Positions 34,395 to 42,299 of a stretch of DNA of 64,000 bases are shown here, in pieces (position 1 is the first letter of the stretch; every line of letters begins with the position of its first letter). Under the pieces are notes generated by a model. The model saw only the letters and a list, made by a program, of their open reading frames with translations, ran no database searches and was not told the origin of the DNA. The position numbers and the translations under genes were made by a program. Source of the DNA: Cumulibacter soli (lineage in GTDB: Bacteria; Actinomycetota; Actinomycetes; Mycobacteriales; Antricoccaceae); contig NZ_SMSG01000005.1 of the NCBI RefSeq assembly GCF_004382795.1, forward strand, positions 124,001 through 188,000, read 5' to 3'.

Positions 34395-35380
34395 CCCCTG
34401 ATGCTACTCACCAGCACGTGCAGGGCGAATCAAACGCGCGATGCTAATCGACGGGGAACTCCACGACGGCTTCTGCCTCGGTTACGGGCGCGTGCGGGGG
34501 CGCGGAGAGTGTCCGAAATGGGTCCACGCTTTCTCGAACGCGGCGCGGGTTTGCTGCTCGCTGTTCGCGGTCGTGCCGATCAAGGTCGTCTGCCCACCCA
34601 CTTACTCACCCCGCAGCGCATCGATCAACTCGTATGCGAGCACCTCGACCCCGCCGACTACCCCGCCCGCCCCACCGAACTGATCGCCGCGCACGAGGCG
34701 CCGTGTGTCGAGGCCGAACGCCTCGGGGAACGCACGGCCGCGCTAGCTCCCCGCGGCCCACACCTGTTCGAAACCGAAAGCTCCGAGGCCCGTACGCACT
34801 ACAGCGCGATCGAGACCCTCGATGCGCGTATCAACGCCCTCGAAGCCCAGATCACCGCGCGACTGTGATACTCGGCTTTCATACGGGGCCGGACGCGTGG
34901 CGGCACCGTGCAGCGGACACGGAAGCTGGGGCACGCACGCTGCTGGCCATCAAAGCCGCGGACCACGGTGACGCTCATCGACTCGCTCGGTTTGCGGCGG
35001 GAGCAGGCAGGCTGGCCACCCACGAGCAGATGCGCATACGACGGCGTCAATCTCGCCTGAATCAACTCGCCAGTGACGCCGTCGCGACCGACCGCGCATG
35101 CACGTCAGGGCCAACACCCGTACGCTCTGTGAATACCGGGCCTCGCACAATGTCGGATAGGTCGGGCAACGGGACTCTTGTCCGGTCACCCACGGATCTT
35201 GCGCGGGAGGACCCGGCCTGCAACCCCGCCACCAGAACGTGAGTCACCACATACCGTCTAAGCGGGCGCCCTGCTGCGTCTACGTCGGCCGTCGACCCAG
35301 AAAGACCGCGACGAAGGAGCAGGACGAACGCGTGGAGACGACCCAGGACCCGAGAATCCCCAGCCACAACGCCCCGGCGT
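34395..35380. other. Nearly 1 kb without an assignable gene
   Basis: Several open frames exist because of high GC, but none has a start, length or motif I trust. A plus-strand frame ending at 34868 has a coiled-coil-like end (SAIETLDARINALEAQITARL) that could be the tail of a lost mobilisation or phage gene. This is the right border of the debris island. Confidence 0.35.
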
Positions 35381-36529
35381 CTACGCGAGGTCGGGCTGCG
35401 GGATGTCGGTGTCCTGCAGCGCTGCGAGCGAACTGAGCAGACCGTGCACGGTGAACACGTCCCAACCTGTGAGCTCGCGCCAGCGGGTGATCCGGTAGCG
35501 CGCAGTGTTCGGGTGGATGTGTAGCGTGCGGGCCGCCGCGGAGATGGAGTATCCGTTGGTGGCGAACGCGACGACGGCATCGGCGATGTGCCGATCTCCG
35601 GCAGCGGCGATACCGGGGGCGAGTAGTTCACGCATCCGGGAGCGATCGGCGTACAGCACGGTCAGCGGCCACTCGCGCTCGAACTCGCGTACGTCCGCGC
35701 CCGATCGCGGGAGGTCCAATAGCCGCATCCCGTCGACGAAACTTTCCCGGATGCCGCCGGCTCCGCTGCGGGCCAGACCGACGGCTATCGGCCCACGCAT
35801 CCCCGAGCGACGCAACAACTCGACCCCGTCCTGGGCGCTTAGCCCCTGCGCGACGACGGCAGTGAATTGGTCAACGGTCGCCGAGTAGACGACCGAGTCC
35901 AGCGCCGCCAGGTCCGTGTTCAGCCGGGCAACGCCATCGGGCGGGCGAAGGGTGGTCACGAACGCTCGGAACGGCCGGGCCAGGTCGTAGCCGAGATCGA
36001 CAGCTACGTCGTCCAGATGCGCACTGGTACCGCCAGCGGTACTTGCCGAGAGCAACTGGCGAAGTGAATCGGCTCCGGTAATTGCCCGGGTACGCGTCGC
36101 GGCGACGTACTCCTCGGCGTACGCCGACGAAATGAGATGCAGCCACCCCCAGACCCGCCCGACCTCAAGCGGCAATTGGCTCTGCATGACGGGATCCGGG
36201 CCGGTACGGCGTACGACTTCGGCCCACAATTCACGGAAACTGATGTGGTATCCGGCGATCGCGTGATTCAGCGGAACGTTGTGTTCGAAACGGACGCGAG
36301 CCATCTGTCGGGCGTGCTCGAGGGCCTCGGCGGACGGATCCTCACCGGCCGCGAGCGCTCGCAATTGCATGGACAGGCTCACGACGTTATCGCGGTGGTG
36401 TATCTCGTACGGGAACTGGTACTGCGGCACCTCGGCCCGAAATGTGTGGATGATCTGAGCGGTGTAGTTGTCGATATCGGCGAGGATCTCCTGGTACACC
36501 CGCTTGATGCCGTCGGGCGGTGGGTTCAT
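35381..36529 (-). CDS. PucR-type helix-turn-helix regulator
   Basis: 382 residues from the ATG at 36529. The N-terminal half (VPQYQFPYEIHHRDNV, HNVPLNHAIAGYHISFRELW) is an RsbRD/GGDEF-like helical sensor found in PucR-family regulators. The C-terminus has the PucR HTH_30 motif NGYSISAAARTLHIHPNTARYRI. Such proteins control purine, amine or alcohol catabolism genes. Neighbouring genes do not reveal the target. Four 15-bp tandem repeats lie upstream of the start and could be binding sites. Confidence 0.85.
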   Translation of the reverse strand: MNPPPDGIKRVYQEILADIDNYTAQIIHTFRAEVPQYQFPYEIHHRDNVVSLSMQLRALAAGEDPSAEALEHARQMARVRFEHNVPLNHAIAGYHISFRELWAEVVRRTGPDPVMQSQLPLEVGRVWGWLHLISSAYAEEYVAATRTRAITGADSLRQLLSASTAGGTSAHLDDVAVDLGYDLARPFRAFVTTLRPPDGVARLNTDLAALDSVVYSATVDQFTAVVAQGLSAQDGVELLRRSGMRGPIAVGLARSGAGGIRESFVDGMRLLDLPRSGADVREFEREWPLTVLYADRSRMRELLAPGIAAAGDRHIADAVVAFATNGYSISAAARTLHIHPNTARYRITRWRELTGWDVFTVHGLLSSLAALQDTDIPQPDLA

Positions 36530-36643
36530 GATCCCTCCCGGAACGGGTCCTCGCGCGCTGATACCTCAGACTACGGCTGGCGACATGCCCACAGCGGCCG
36601 ACGTCCGGCCAATCCCGACGTCAGCGCCCTGATGGCCTGATTT

Positions 36644-36703
36644 GTACCGCAGCGATTCGTACCGTAGCGATTCGAGCCGTAGCGATTCGAGCCGTAGCGG
36701 CGG
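36644..36703. repeat. Four 15-bp tandem repeats upstream of pucR-type gene
   Basis: GTACCGCAGCGATTC, GTACCGTAGCGATTC, GAGCCGTAGCGATTC and GAGCCGTAGCGGCGG follow one another exactly, 115 bases upstream of the regulator start and 37 bases past the crgA stop. Iteron-like direct repeats on about 1.5 helix turns. Confidence 0.7.
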
Positions 36704-36739
36704 GCTATCGGCGAGGGTCGGCGGCAACGTGCGGTCCGA

Positions 36740-37009
36740 CTAGGTCCACTTCATGGCCATCAGCAGGCCGATCACGATGGGAGCAAAACCGACCGCGTAG
36801 TTCCATGCGCCGAGCGAGACCATGAACGGAATCTCGTTACCGCGCACGTAGAACAGGATGATGTAGACCAGACCCGCGAGCATCAGCAGCAGCATCACCG
36901 GCGCCCACCACGACGGGCTCGGTTCATTGACGGCGGCGCGGCTGGAACTTGCCGGAGAATCGGCCGGGGGCGTGTAGACCGACTTCTTGCGGACCTTTGA
37001 CTTGGGCAC
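36740..37009 (-). CDS. crgA: Cell-division protein CrgA
   Basis: 89 residues: basic N-terminus MPKSKVRKKSVYTPP, a Ser/Ala linker, and two membrane helices (PVMLLLMLAGLVYIILFYVR and AVGFAPIVIGLLMAMKWT) separated by a short conserved loop (GNEIPFMVSLGAWN). This is the typical CrgA layout. CrgA is an actinobacterial divisome membrane protein that interacts with FtsZ, FtsQ and PBPs. It is divergent from the DUF881 gene, 65 bases apart, as in mycobacteria. Confidence 0.95.
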   Translation of the reverse strand: MPKSKVRKKSVYTPPADSPASSSRAAVNEPSPSWWAPVMLLLMLAGLVYIILFYVRGNEIPFMVSLGAWNYAVGFAPIVIGLLMAMKWT

Positions 37010-37074
37010 TTGAAACGTTCTCCTTGGCTACGAGTCCTACCAGCGTACCTGCCGGGCACGGGCACAATGGCGAT

Positions 37075-37863
37075 ATGCAACCCGCTGCCGAACTCAAAGC
37101 GCGATTCACCGGTGTGCTGCGTCGCCACCGCCGTGCCGCGCCGAGCCCGTGGCAGGTGCTCACCCCCATAATCGCCCTGATCGCCGGCCTACTGTTCGCG
37201 ATCTCCTCGCAGACGGCGCGAGGCAGCGATCTGCGTAGCGATCGCGAGGAGATCACCCAGGTCATCCGGGCTCGGGTCTTGGATATCAGGGCCCTGGAGG
37301 AGCAGCGCAAACAACTCGCTGGACAGGTCGATTCGCTGGCCGCCGCGGCCGCGCAGAACGACAACACGATCGCCGCAATCGAGCAGCAGAGTGAGCAAGC
37401 AGCGCCGTACGCCGGGCTCACGCCGGTGCATGGTCCGGGCGTGAAGGTCACGATCACCGACGCCCCGCTCGGACCGAACGGTGAACTGCCCGCCGGGGCG
37501 CGACCGGACGACGTGATCATTCACCAGAGCGACGTACAGGGGATCCTGAACGCGATGTGGTCGGCCGGAGCCGATGCGGTCATGGTGCAGGGCCAGCGGA
37601 TCATCAACACCACGGCTGTACGGTGCGTCGGGAACACCCTGCTGCTGCTCGGCGAAACGTACTCCCCGCCATTCGAGATCGTGGCGATCGGCAACCAGGA
37701 CGCGATCGAGCAGGCGCTCGCCACGGCCCCCGGAACTCAACTATTCCTGAACGCGGTCGACGTCTTCGGCCTCGGCTACGACGTCCAGTTGCTCGACGAT
37801 GTAGACCTACCGGCGTACGACGGGTCCCTCGGCATCAGCCACGCAAAGGTGCTCGGCGACTAG
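37075..37863 (+). CDS. DUF881 envelope protein
   Basis: 262 residues from the ATG at 37075; a longer frame from 36949 is antisense to crgA. One membrane anchor (WQVLTPIIALIAGLLFAISS), a coiled coil (VLDIRALEEQRKQLAGQVDS), then the DUF881 domain (GLTPVHGPGVKVTITDAP, DVQGILNAMWSAGADAVMVQ). DUF881 proteins are found next to division genes in actinobacteria and firmicutes. They probably act in the extracytoplasmic space, but the function is unproven. The stop lies inside a bidirectional terminator hairpin. Confidence 0.9.
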   Translation: MQPAAELKARFTGVLRRHRRAAPSPWQVLTPIIALIAGLLFAISSQTARGSDLRSDREEITQVIRARVLDIRALEEQRKQLAGQVDSLAAAAAQNDNTIAAIEQQSEQAAPYAGLTPVHGPGVKVTITDAPLGPNGELPAGARPDDVIIHQSDVQGILNAMWSAGADAVMVQGQRIINTTAVRCVGNTLLLLGETYSPPFEIVAIGNQDAIEQALATAPGTQLFLNAVDVFGLGYDVQLLDDVDLPAYDGSLGISHAKVLGD

Positions 37864-37882
37864 CGGCCGGTAGTCGCCGAGC
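37851..37882. terminator. Bidirectional terminator between DUF881 gene and mgtE
   Basis: GCTCGGCGACTA, eight bases, TAGTCGCCGAGC: a perfect 12-bp stem that includes the DUF881 stop codon and ends one base before the mgtE stop. Confidence 0.85.
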
Positions 37883-39241
37883 CTAGATCTGCAGCACCAT
37901 TCTCGCGATCAGGAAGTAGATCACCAGCCCCGACGCATCGACGAACGTGGTGATGAACGGGTTGGAGAACACGGCTGGATCGACCCGAAGCGCCCGGGCG
38001 ATCATGGGCATGATCCCGCCGATCGTGGCGGCCATCGAGCAGACCGCGAGCAGCGTCAAACCGATGACCAGTCCGATACGTGGCTCGTAGATGGTCGCGG
38101 TGATGATTCCGCCCAATAGTCCTAGGAGTGCCCCGAGCGCGACGCCGACTCCGAGTTCGCGCGCGAGGACCCGAGGGAGGTCCGGTGGATTCACATCGCC
38201 CAGGGCCAGCGCGCGGGTCACCGTGGTTGCGGCCTGGTTACCGGTATTGCCGCCAGTGCCGATCAGCAGCGGGACGAAAAGCGCCAGCACAGTCACCTGT
38301 TCGAGCGTTGCCTCGAACACGGACAGCACTTGAACAGTAAGGGTTGCGCCCACCGCGAGAACCAGCAGCCAGACGATCCGGGACGTCACCAGTGAATGTA
38401 TCGGCGTCGCGAAGTAGGGGCGCCGTAGTGGCTCGACCCCGCCCTGCCGGGCGGCGTCCTCGGTCTCTTCGGCCTCCAGGATCCGGACCGCATCGTCGAT
38501 GGTGAGCATCCCGACCAGTCGTGCTTCCTTGTCGACGACCGGCACTGCGAGCAGCCGCAACCCGGTGCAGACTCGAGCCCCCGACTCGGCTTCGCGATAT
38601 GCGGTGACGACGTGCGCGGGCCGCATTACATCGCCCACCACGGCGTCGGGATTGGCGCGCAGCAGGTCGCGCAGGCTCACCACGCCCACAACGTGGCGAG
38701 CGTCGTCGAGGACCGGCAAGGTGTATACCGTTTCAGCGTCGTCCAAGCGATCGTGCACGCGCCGTAACGCCAACTCGACGCTCGATTCGGAGCGGACGGA
38801 GACATACTCAGGCGTCATCCGATGCCCGACCGAGCCCTTCGGGTAGCCGAGGACACCCGCGGTGAGTTGGCGCTCTGTTTCGGAAAGGCCGTGCAGCAGC
38901 CGCGGCGCTACGGCGGCGGGCAGCTCGTCCAATAGCCAGACACGGTCGTCGGGGTCGAGGTCAGAGAAGATCGCCGCTACCTCAGAGTCCTGCAGACCAC
39001 GGATGAGGTCACCTTGCAGGCCTGGTGACAGGCGCTCGAACACGTCAAGTGCACGGTCTTTGGGCAGAAGCCGATAGACCACGGCGCGTTGCTTCAATGC
39101 GAGCCTCGTGACCAGCGCGACCAACTGATCTGTTGAGGCGGGAGTGACGGCATCGAGAACCGCTGCCAAATCGCCCTTTGCTACGCGGTTCTGGATCGTG
39201 TCGAGCAGGTCATCGAGATCAACGATCGGGGTGGAGTCCAT
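37883..39241 (-). CDS. mgtE: Magnesium transporter MgtE
   Basis: 452 residues from the ATG at 39241 (GGAAAGG upstream); a longer frame to 39382 runs through the leader. Order: MgtE N domain (about 1-125, with DLDPDDRVWLLDELP), two CBS domains (about 130-255), a plug helix, and five C-terminal membrane helices including PLLIGTGGNTGNQAATTVTRA, the Mg2+ pore signature. It imports Mg2+ and gates it by cytosolic Mg2+. The 5' region is long and holds a terminator-like hairpin, see 39281-39320. Confidence 0.95.
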   Translation of the reverse strand: MDSTPIVDLDDLLDTIQNRVAKGDLAAVLDAVTPASTDQLVALVTRLALKQRAVVYRLLPKDRALDVFERLSPGLQGDLIRGLQDSEVAAIFSDLDPDDRVWLLDELPAAVAPRLLHGLSETERQLTAGVLGYPKGSVGHRMTPEYVSVRSESSVELALRRVHDRLDDAETVYTLPVLDDARHVVGVVSLRDLLRANPDAVVGDVMRPAHVVTAYREAESGARVCTGLRLLAVPVVDKEARLVGMLTIDDAVRILEAEETEDAARQGGVEPLRRPYFATPIHSLVTSRIVWLLVLAVGATLTVQVLSVFEATLEQVTVLALFVPLLIGTGGNTGNQAATTVTRALALGDVNPPDLPRVLARELGVGVALGALLGLLGGIITATIYEPRIGLVIGLTLLAVCSMAATIGGIMPMIARALRVDPAVFSNPFITTFVDASGLVIYFLIARMVLQI

Positions 39242-39280
39242 ACGTCTGGGCCTTTCCAGGAACTGATAGCGCGCACCAAT

Positions 39281-39320
39281 CCGAAAAGGGAAAAGGACGG
39301 CGCTGCGTGGATCACCACGC
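39281..39320 (-). promoter_or_regulatory. Attenuator-like hairpin in the mgtE leader
   Basis: Read on the minus strand, GCGTGG-TGAT-CCACGC (39320-39305) is followed by a pyrimidine run (TTTTCCCTTTT, about 39293-39283) some 40 bases before the mgtE start. This looks like an intrinsic terminator inside the leader, as in Mg2+-responsive attenuation. I could not match the M-box consensus convincingly. Confidence 0.4.
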
Positions 39321-39614
39321 CCACAAGAACTCGGGTTCAGACCAGACGAAAGGAGCCGCCGGGCGAGACGGGCGTGGTGCACATTCGATGACTCGAACTG
39401 TCACTACTCACTGCCCTCACCTCGCTTCCGAACTCGGCTACTTAACCAACGCAGCAATCTACCGCAGCGTAGGGGTTTGAACCGCCGCTGACCCCAAATG
39501 GGGTCCGAAATCCGGCTGGTTGGTGTGCGACCGCCGGTACTCGGGTTGAATAGTTGATAATCACTACAGACCTGGCATGGGGTGCCGGTTAATGGGCCTA
39601 CGAAAGGGCATTGG

Positions 39615-40430
39615 ATGGTTACGCAGCCGGACTCGCCGCTGGGTGATCTCATGACGGAGACCGAGTCTGGACCGCGACATGCCGCGAAACCCGGCGATTC
39701 TGGACTACGTAAGACGTTCCGCGGCATCGGGCAGACGCTGATCACCATGGGTGTCGTGGTTCTACTGTTCATCGTGTACGAGGTCTACATCACCGATCTG
39801 TTCACCGCTCAGCGGCAATCGGCGCTCAACGAGGAACTCCACGACGCGTGGGACGATCCGACTATCCAGCAGGACACCAACTTCGCCGATCTGCCACTCG
39901 GGGAGGCCTTCGCGATCATGCGGATTCCAGCGTTCGGCGCCGATTACGCGCAGGTCGTGCTAGAGGGCACGACTGCGGAGGTCCTCGAACAGGGGCCCGG
40001 CCACTACGCCAGTACGGCGATGCCCGGGGAGGTCGGAAACTTCTCGATCGCCGGCCACCGCGTCGGCAAGGGCTCACCGTTCCTGAATCTCGACAAGCTG
40101 ACTCCGGGTGATTCGGTCGTCTTCGAGACCAAGGAGAGCTGGTATGTGTATCGGGTGATCGGCGATACTGACTCGGGCGAGTTCACCGATCCGGATTACC
40201 CCGGGATCGCAGGGCAACGCATCGTGCTGCCGAGCGAAACCGATGTGATCGCGCCGGTTCCGGACGGGCAAGGCGGCGAGCCGTCGCACGCGCTGTTGAC
40301 GTTGACGACCTGTCATCCGAAGTTCTCGGCCGCCGAGCGCATGATCATCCACGCGTATTTGGACGGCGAACCCCTCTCGAAAGCGGAGTATCCAGAGCCC
40401 GCCGATGTCCCGGCGCTGAAGGGGGCCTGA
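39615..40430 (+). CDS. Class E sortase
   Basis: 271 residues from the ATG at 39615, eight bases after AAAGGG; a GTG-type start 33 bases upstream is weaker. One membrane anchor (LITMGVVVLLFIVYEVYITD), then the sortase barrel: MRIPAFGADYAQVVLEG, active His in FSIAGHRVG, Cys in LTLTTCHPKFSAAERMIIHA with the Arg six residues on. Class E sortases cut LAXTG-type signals and attach proteins to the wall in high-GC Gram-positives. It is grouped with the small membrane protein and trpG, a conserved arrangement. Confidence 0.92.
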   Translation: MVTQPDSPLGDLMTETESGPRHAAKPGDSGLRKTFRGIGQTLITMGVVVLLFIVYEVYITDLFTAQRQSALNEELHDAWDDPTIQQDTNFADLPLGEAFAIMRIPAFGADYAQVVLEGTTAEVLEQGPGHYASTAMPGEVGNFSIAGHRVGKGSPFLNLDKLTPGDSVVFETKESWYVYRVIGDTDSGEFTDPDYPGIAGQRIVLPSETDVIAPVPDGQGGEPSHALLTLTTCHPKFSAAERMIIHAYLDGEPLSKAEYPEPADVPALKGA

Positions 40431-40431
40431 C

Positions 40432-40587
40432 GTGTACAGCTGGATCTGGCGGCACCTACCGGGAGGCGCGCCGCTGAAGGCGTTGCAGGCGACTATCCTG
40501 TTCCTAGCCGTCGTGGCACTGCTTTTCTTCGTGGTCTTTCCGTGGATCGAGCCGCACCTGCCATTCAACGACGTGACCGTGGACTGA
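40432..40587 (+). CDS. Small membrane protein between sortase and trpG
   Basis: 51 residues from a GTG at 40432, one base after the sortase stop; too short for most gene callers. Sequence begins with YSWIWRHLPGG, then one membrane helix (ALQATILFLAVVALLFFVVFPWIE) and a short outer tail with HLPFNDVTVD. This small gene is a regular companion of class E sortase and trpG/pabA in actinobacteria. Function unknown; its position suggests a partner of the sortase or the division machinery. Confidence 0.8.
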   Translation: MYSWIWRHLPGGAPLKALQATILFLAVVALLFFVVFPWIEPHLPFNDVTVD

Positions 40588-40607
40588 ATCAGCGAGGAGT
40601 GGCGTCG

Positions 40608-41291
40608 ATGAGCACGAAGGTTCTGGTTATCGACAACTACGACAGTTTCGTCTTCAACCTCGTGCAATACATCGCCGAACTCGGCGCCGAACCGGTCGTG
40701 GTCCGCAATGATGTCGTCGAGCCGACGTCCGCCGGCGCGCGAGCGCTGTTGGAGGAGCATGCGCCGACGGGGGTGCTGATCAGTCCAGGACCGGGCACCC
40801 CGGCCGAGGCCGGGATATCGAACGAGATGGTGCGGGCCTGCGCGGATTCGAGGACGCCGCTGTTCGGCGTGTGCCTCGGACATCAGTGCATCGGCGAGGT
40901 GTTTGGCGGGGATGTCGTCCACGCCCCAGAACTGCTGCACGGTAAGACGTCATTGGTCGAGCACGACAACACCGGCGTACTGCGCGGGTTGCCCTCGCCG
41001 TTCGTTGCTACGCGCTATCACTCACTGGTGGTGGACTCCGCGACGTTCCCGAGCGACCTGATCGCGACCGGACACACCGACCCCTCGCTGGTGATGGCGT
41101 TGCGGCATCCGGAGTTACCGATTGACGCCGTACAGTTCCACCCGGAATCGGTGCTCACGCAGACCGGCTACCGGATCGTGGCGAACTGGTTGACGTCAAT
41201 CGGCTGCGCGGAGGCCGAGTCGCGGTTCGCTGTGCTGGACGGAGCGCTGGACGACGTCCGCGCGGCCGCGCATTTTTCTTCACTTGACTAG
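40608..41291 (+). CDS. trpG: Glutamine amidotransferase of anthranilate/aminodeoxychorismate synthase
   Basis: 227 residues, ATG at 40608 with GAGGAG upstream. Class I amidotransferase: VIDNYDSFVFNLVQYI, ISPGPGTP, nucleophile Cys in FGVCLGHQCIG, and the HxE pair in VQFHPES. It supplies ammonia from glutamine to TrpE or PabB, for tryptophan or folate synthesis; one subunit often serves both. Synteny matches mycobacterial trpG near pknB. The last about 30 residues extend past the usual end. It is followed by palindromic element copy B. Confidence 0.93.
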   Translation: MSTKVLVIDNYDSFVFNLVQYIAELGAEPVVVRNDVVEPTSAGARALLEEHAPTGVLISPGPGTPAEAGISNEMVRACADSRTPLFGVCLGHQCIGEVFGGDVVHAPELLHGKTSLVEHDNTGVLRGLPSPFVATRYHSLVVDSATFPSDLIATGHTDPSLVMALRHPELPIDAVQFHPESVLTQTGYRIVANWLTSIGCAEAESRFAVLDGALDDVRAAAHFSSLD

Positions 41292-41312
41292 CCCCGTCGC
41301 AGGCGGGTGAGG

Positions 41313-41386
41313 GGCAAATAACGCAGCAGATCCGGGCAGGCATCGTCGTTACAGCGATGCCCCCTCGATATTTGTGCGTTTTTGGC
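41313..41386. repeat. Dispersed palindromic element, family I copy B
   Basis: Left arm GCAAATAACGCAGCAGATCC...GGCAGGCATCG and right arm CGATGCC...GTGCGTTTTTGG are imperfect complements. Matches copy A (4282-4354) at most positions, including GGCATCG, GATGCC, TGCGTTTTT and the flanking GCGGAG. Lies between convergent trpG and the CitE-like gene. Confidence 0.72.
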
Positions 41387-41436
41387 GGAGCAACGCGAGT
41401 CGGCCAGGTGTTGCTCGCGGTTCCGGGCTGTCGTCG

Positions 41437-41511
41437 CTAGGAACGATCGAGCGTTCTGGCCCTAGGGACGTTCGATCGTTCTGGCTCCAGGGATGATCGA
41501 GCGCGCGCCCT
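41437..41511. repeat. Three 25-bp direct repeats
   Basis: Units at 41437-41461, 41462-41486 and 41487-41511 start CTAGG or CCAGG, contain the core ATCGAGCG or TTCGATCG, and the first two end GTTCTGGC. They sit immediately beyond element copy B, just as 31-bp repeats sit beyond copy A. Confidence 0.65.
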
Positions 41512-41528
41512 TGACCTGCCGTTCCTAG

Positions 41529-42203
41529 TTACCGATTCGCGTAGAAGGTGTTCACGACCGGCGCTTGATCCGCCCCGAGGATGATTTTCCCGGTGTGGCC
41601 GAGTGCTCCGGCACGCTGCAACGCACACCGTAAGCCATCGACGTGTCCGGCGTACGGACCGTCCACGATGTTGCGCACCCCGGCCGCCCGGGCCGCGAAC
41701 GCCATCCGCGCTCGCGGGTACTGCAGCTCACTCTCATCGGGAGTTGCGGCGAGCCCGACGTCGGAGCGCAGATCGTGCGGCCCGAGCATGATCGCCTCGA
41801 TCGGCGCTGCTGCCAGTAGTTCGGGCAGGTTCTCCACGGCGTACGCCGATTCCAGCAGCAGCGATATCGTCCGTTGAACCTCGCCCGCGCGCAGTGCCTC
41901 ATCGACGAGCTCGACGTCCGCCGCACTCGAGGCCTGCGCGAGCAGGACGCCGTCCACCCACGGCGGTAGTACGGCGATGTCCTCGAGCCGATTGGTCAGG
42001 CCAGGTCTGATCCTGCACAGCACGCGTACGTCGTTGCCGGTGGGTTCGCGGCGCAGGTTCGCTACGGCTTGCGCGCGCGCCTCGGGAGGGACGGAATCTT
42101 CCAGGTCGATGATGATGACGTCCGCGCCGGTTGTGCCGGCGAGCGCTTCGATGACGGCGTCGTCGTGGTGGCCGGGAACGAGCAGGTAGGAGCGTGCGGG
42201 CAT
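41529..42203 (-). CDS. HpcH/HpaI aldolase / citrate lyase beta (CitE)-like protein
   Basis: 224 residues, shorter than the usual 270-300 of CitE homologues. Shows the fold's marks: RSYLLVPGHHDD, VIIIDLEDSVPPEARAQA (acidic metal ligands), CRIRPGL, ISLLLESAYAVEN, MLGPHDLRSDVG. Members cleave or make C-C bonds of citryl-, malyl- or citramalyl-type CoA esters using Mg2+. No other citrate-lyase subunits are present, as usual in actinobacteria. It is convergent with trpG and upstream of nothing obviously related. Confidence 0.8.
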   Translation of the reverse strand: MPARSYLLVPGHHDDAVIEALAGTTGADVIIIDLEDSVPPEARAQAVANLRREPTGNDVRVLCRIRPGLTNRLEDIAVLPPWVDGVLLAQASSAADVELVDEALRAGEVQRTISLLLESAYAVENLPELLAAAPIEAIMLGPHDLRSDVGLAATPDESELQYPRARMAFAARAAGVRNIVDGPYAGHVDGLRCALQRAGALGHTGKIILGADQAPVVNTFYANR

Positions 42204-42264
42204 GTGCTGCGCTTTCGTCGGTTAGGTGTCGGGGGACGGCCGCTGAAGAGCAGGTGCGGGCCGC

Positions 42265-42293
42265 CGCCCTGGGTGCTCACGCAGCCCAGGGCG
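42265..42293 (-). terminator. Terminator of the pknB operon
   Basis: CGCCCTGGG and CCCAGGGCG form a perfect 9-bp stem seven bases past the pknB stop. Confidence 0.7.
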
Positions 42294-42299
42294 GGGCGA

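Noticed and set aside
39242-39480. M-box (ykoK) magnesium riboswitch before mgtE
   Set aside because: Only a short AGGTGAGG match and a terminator-like hairpin; the conserved internal loops could not be placed by eye. Kept as a finding to test, not as a riboswitch call.
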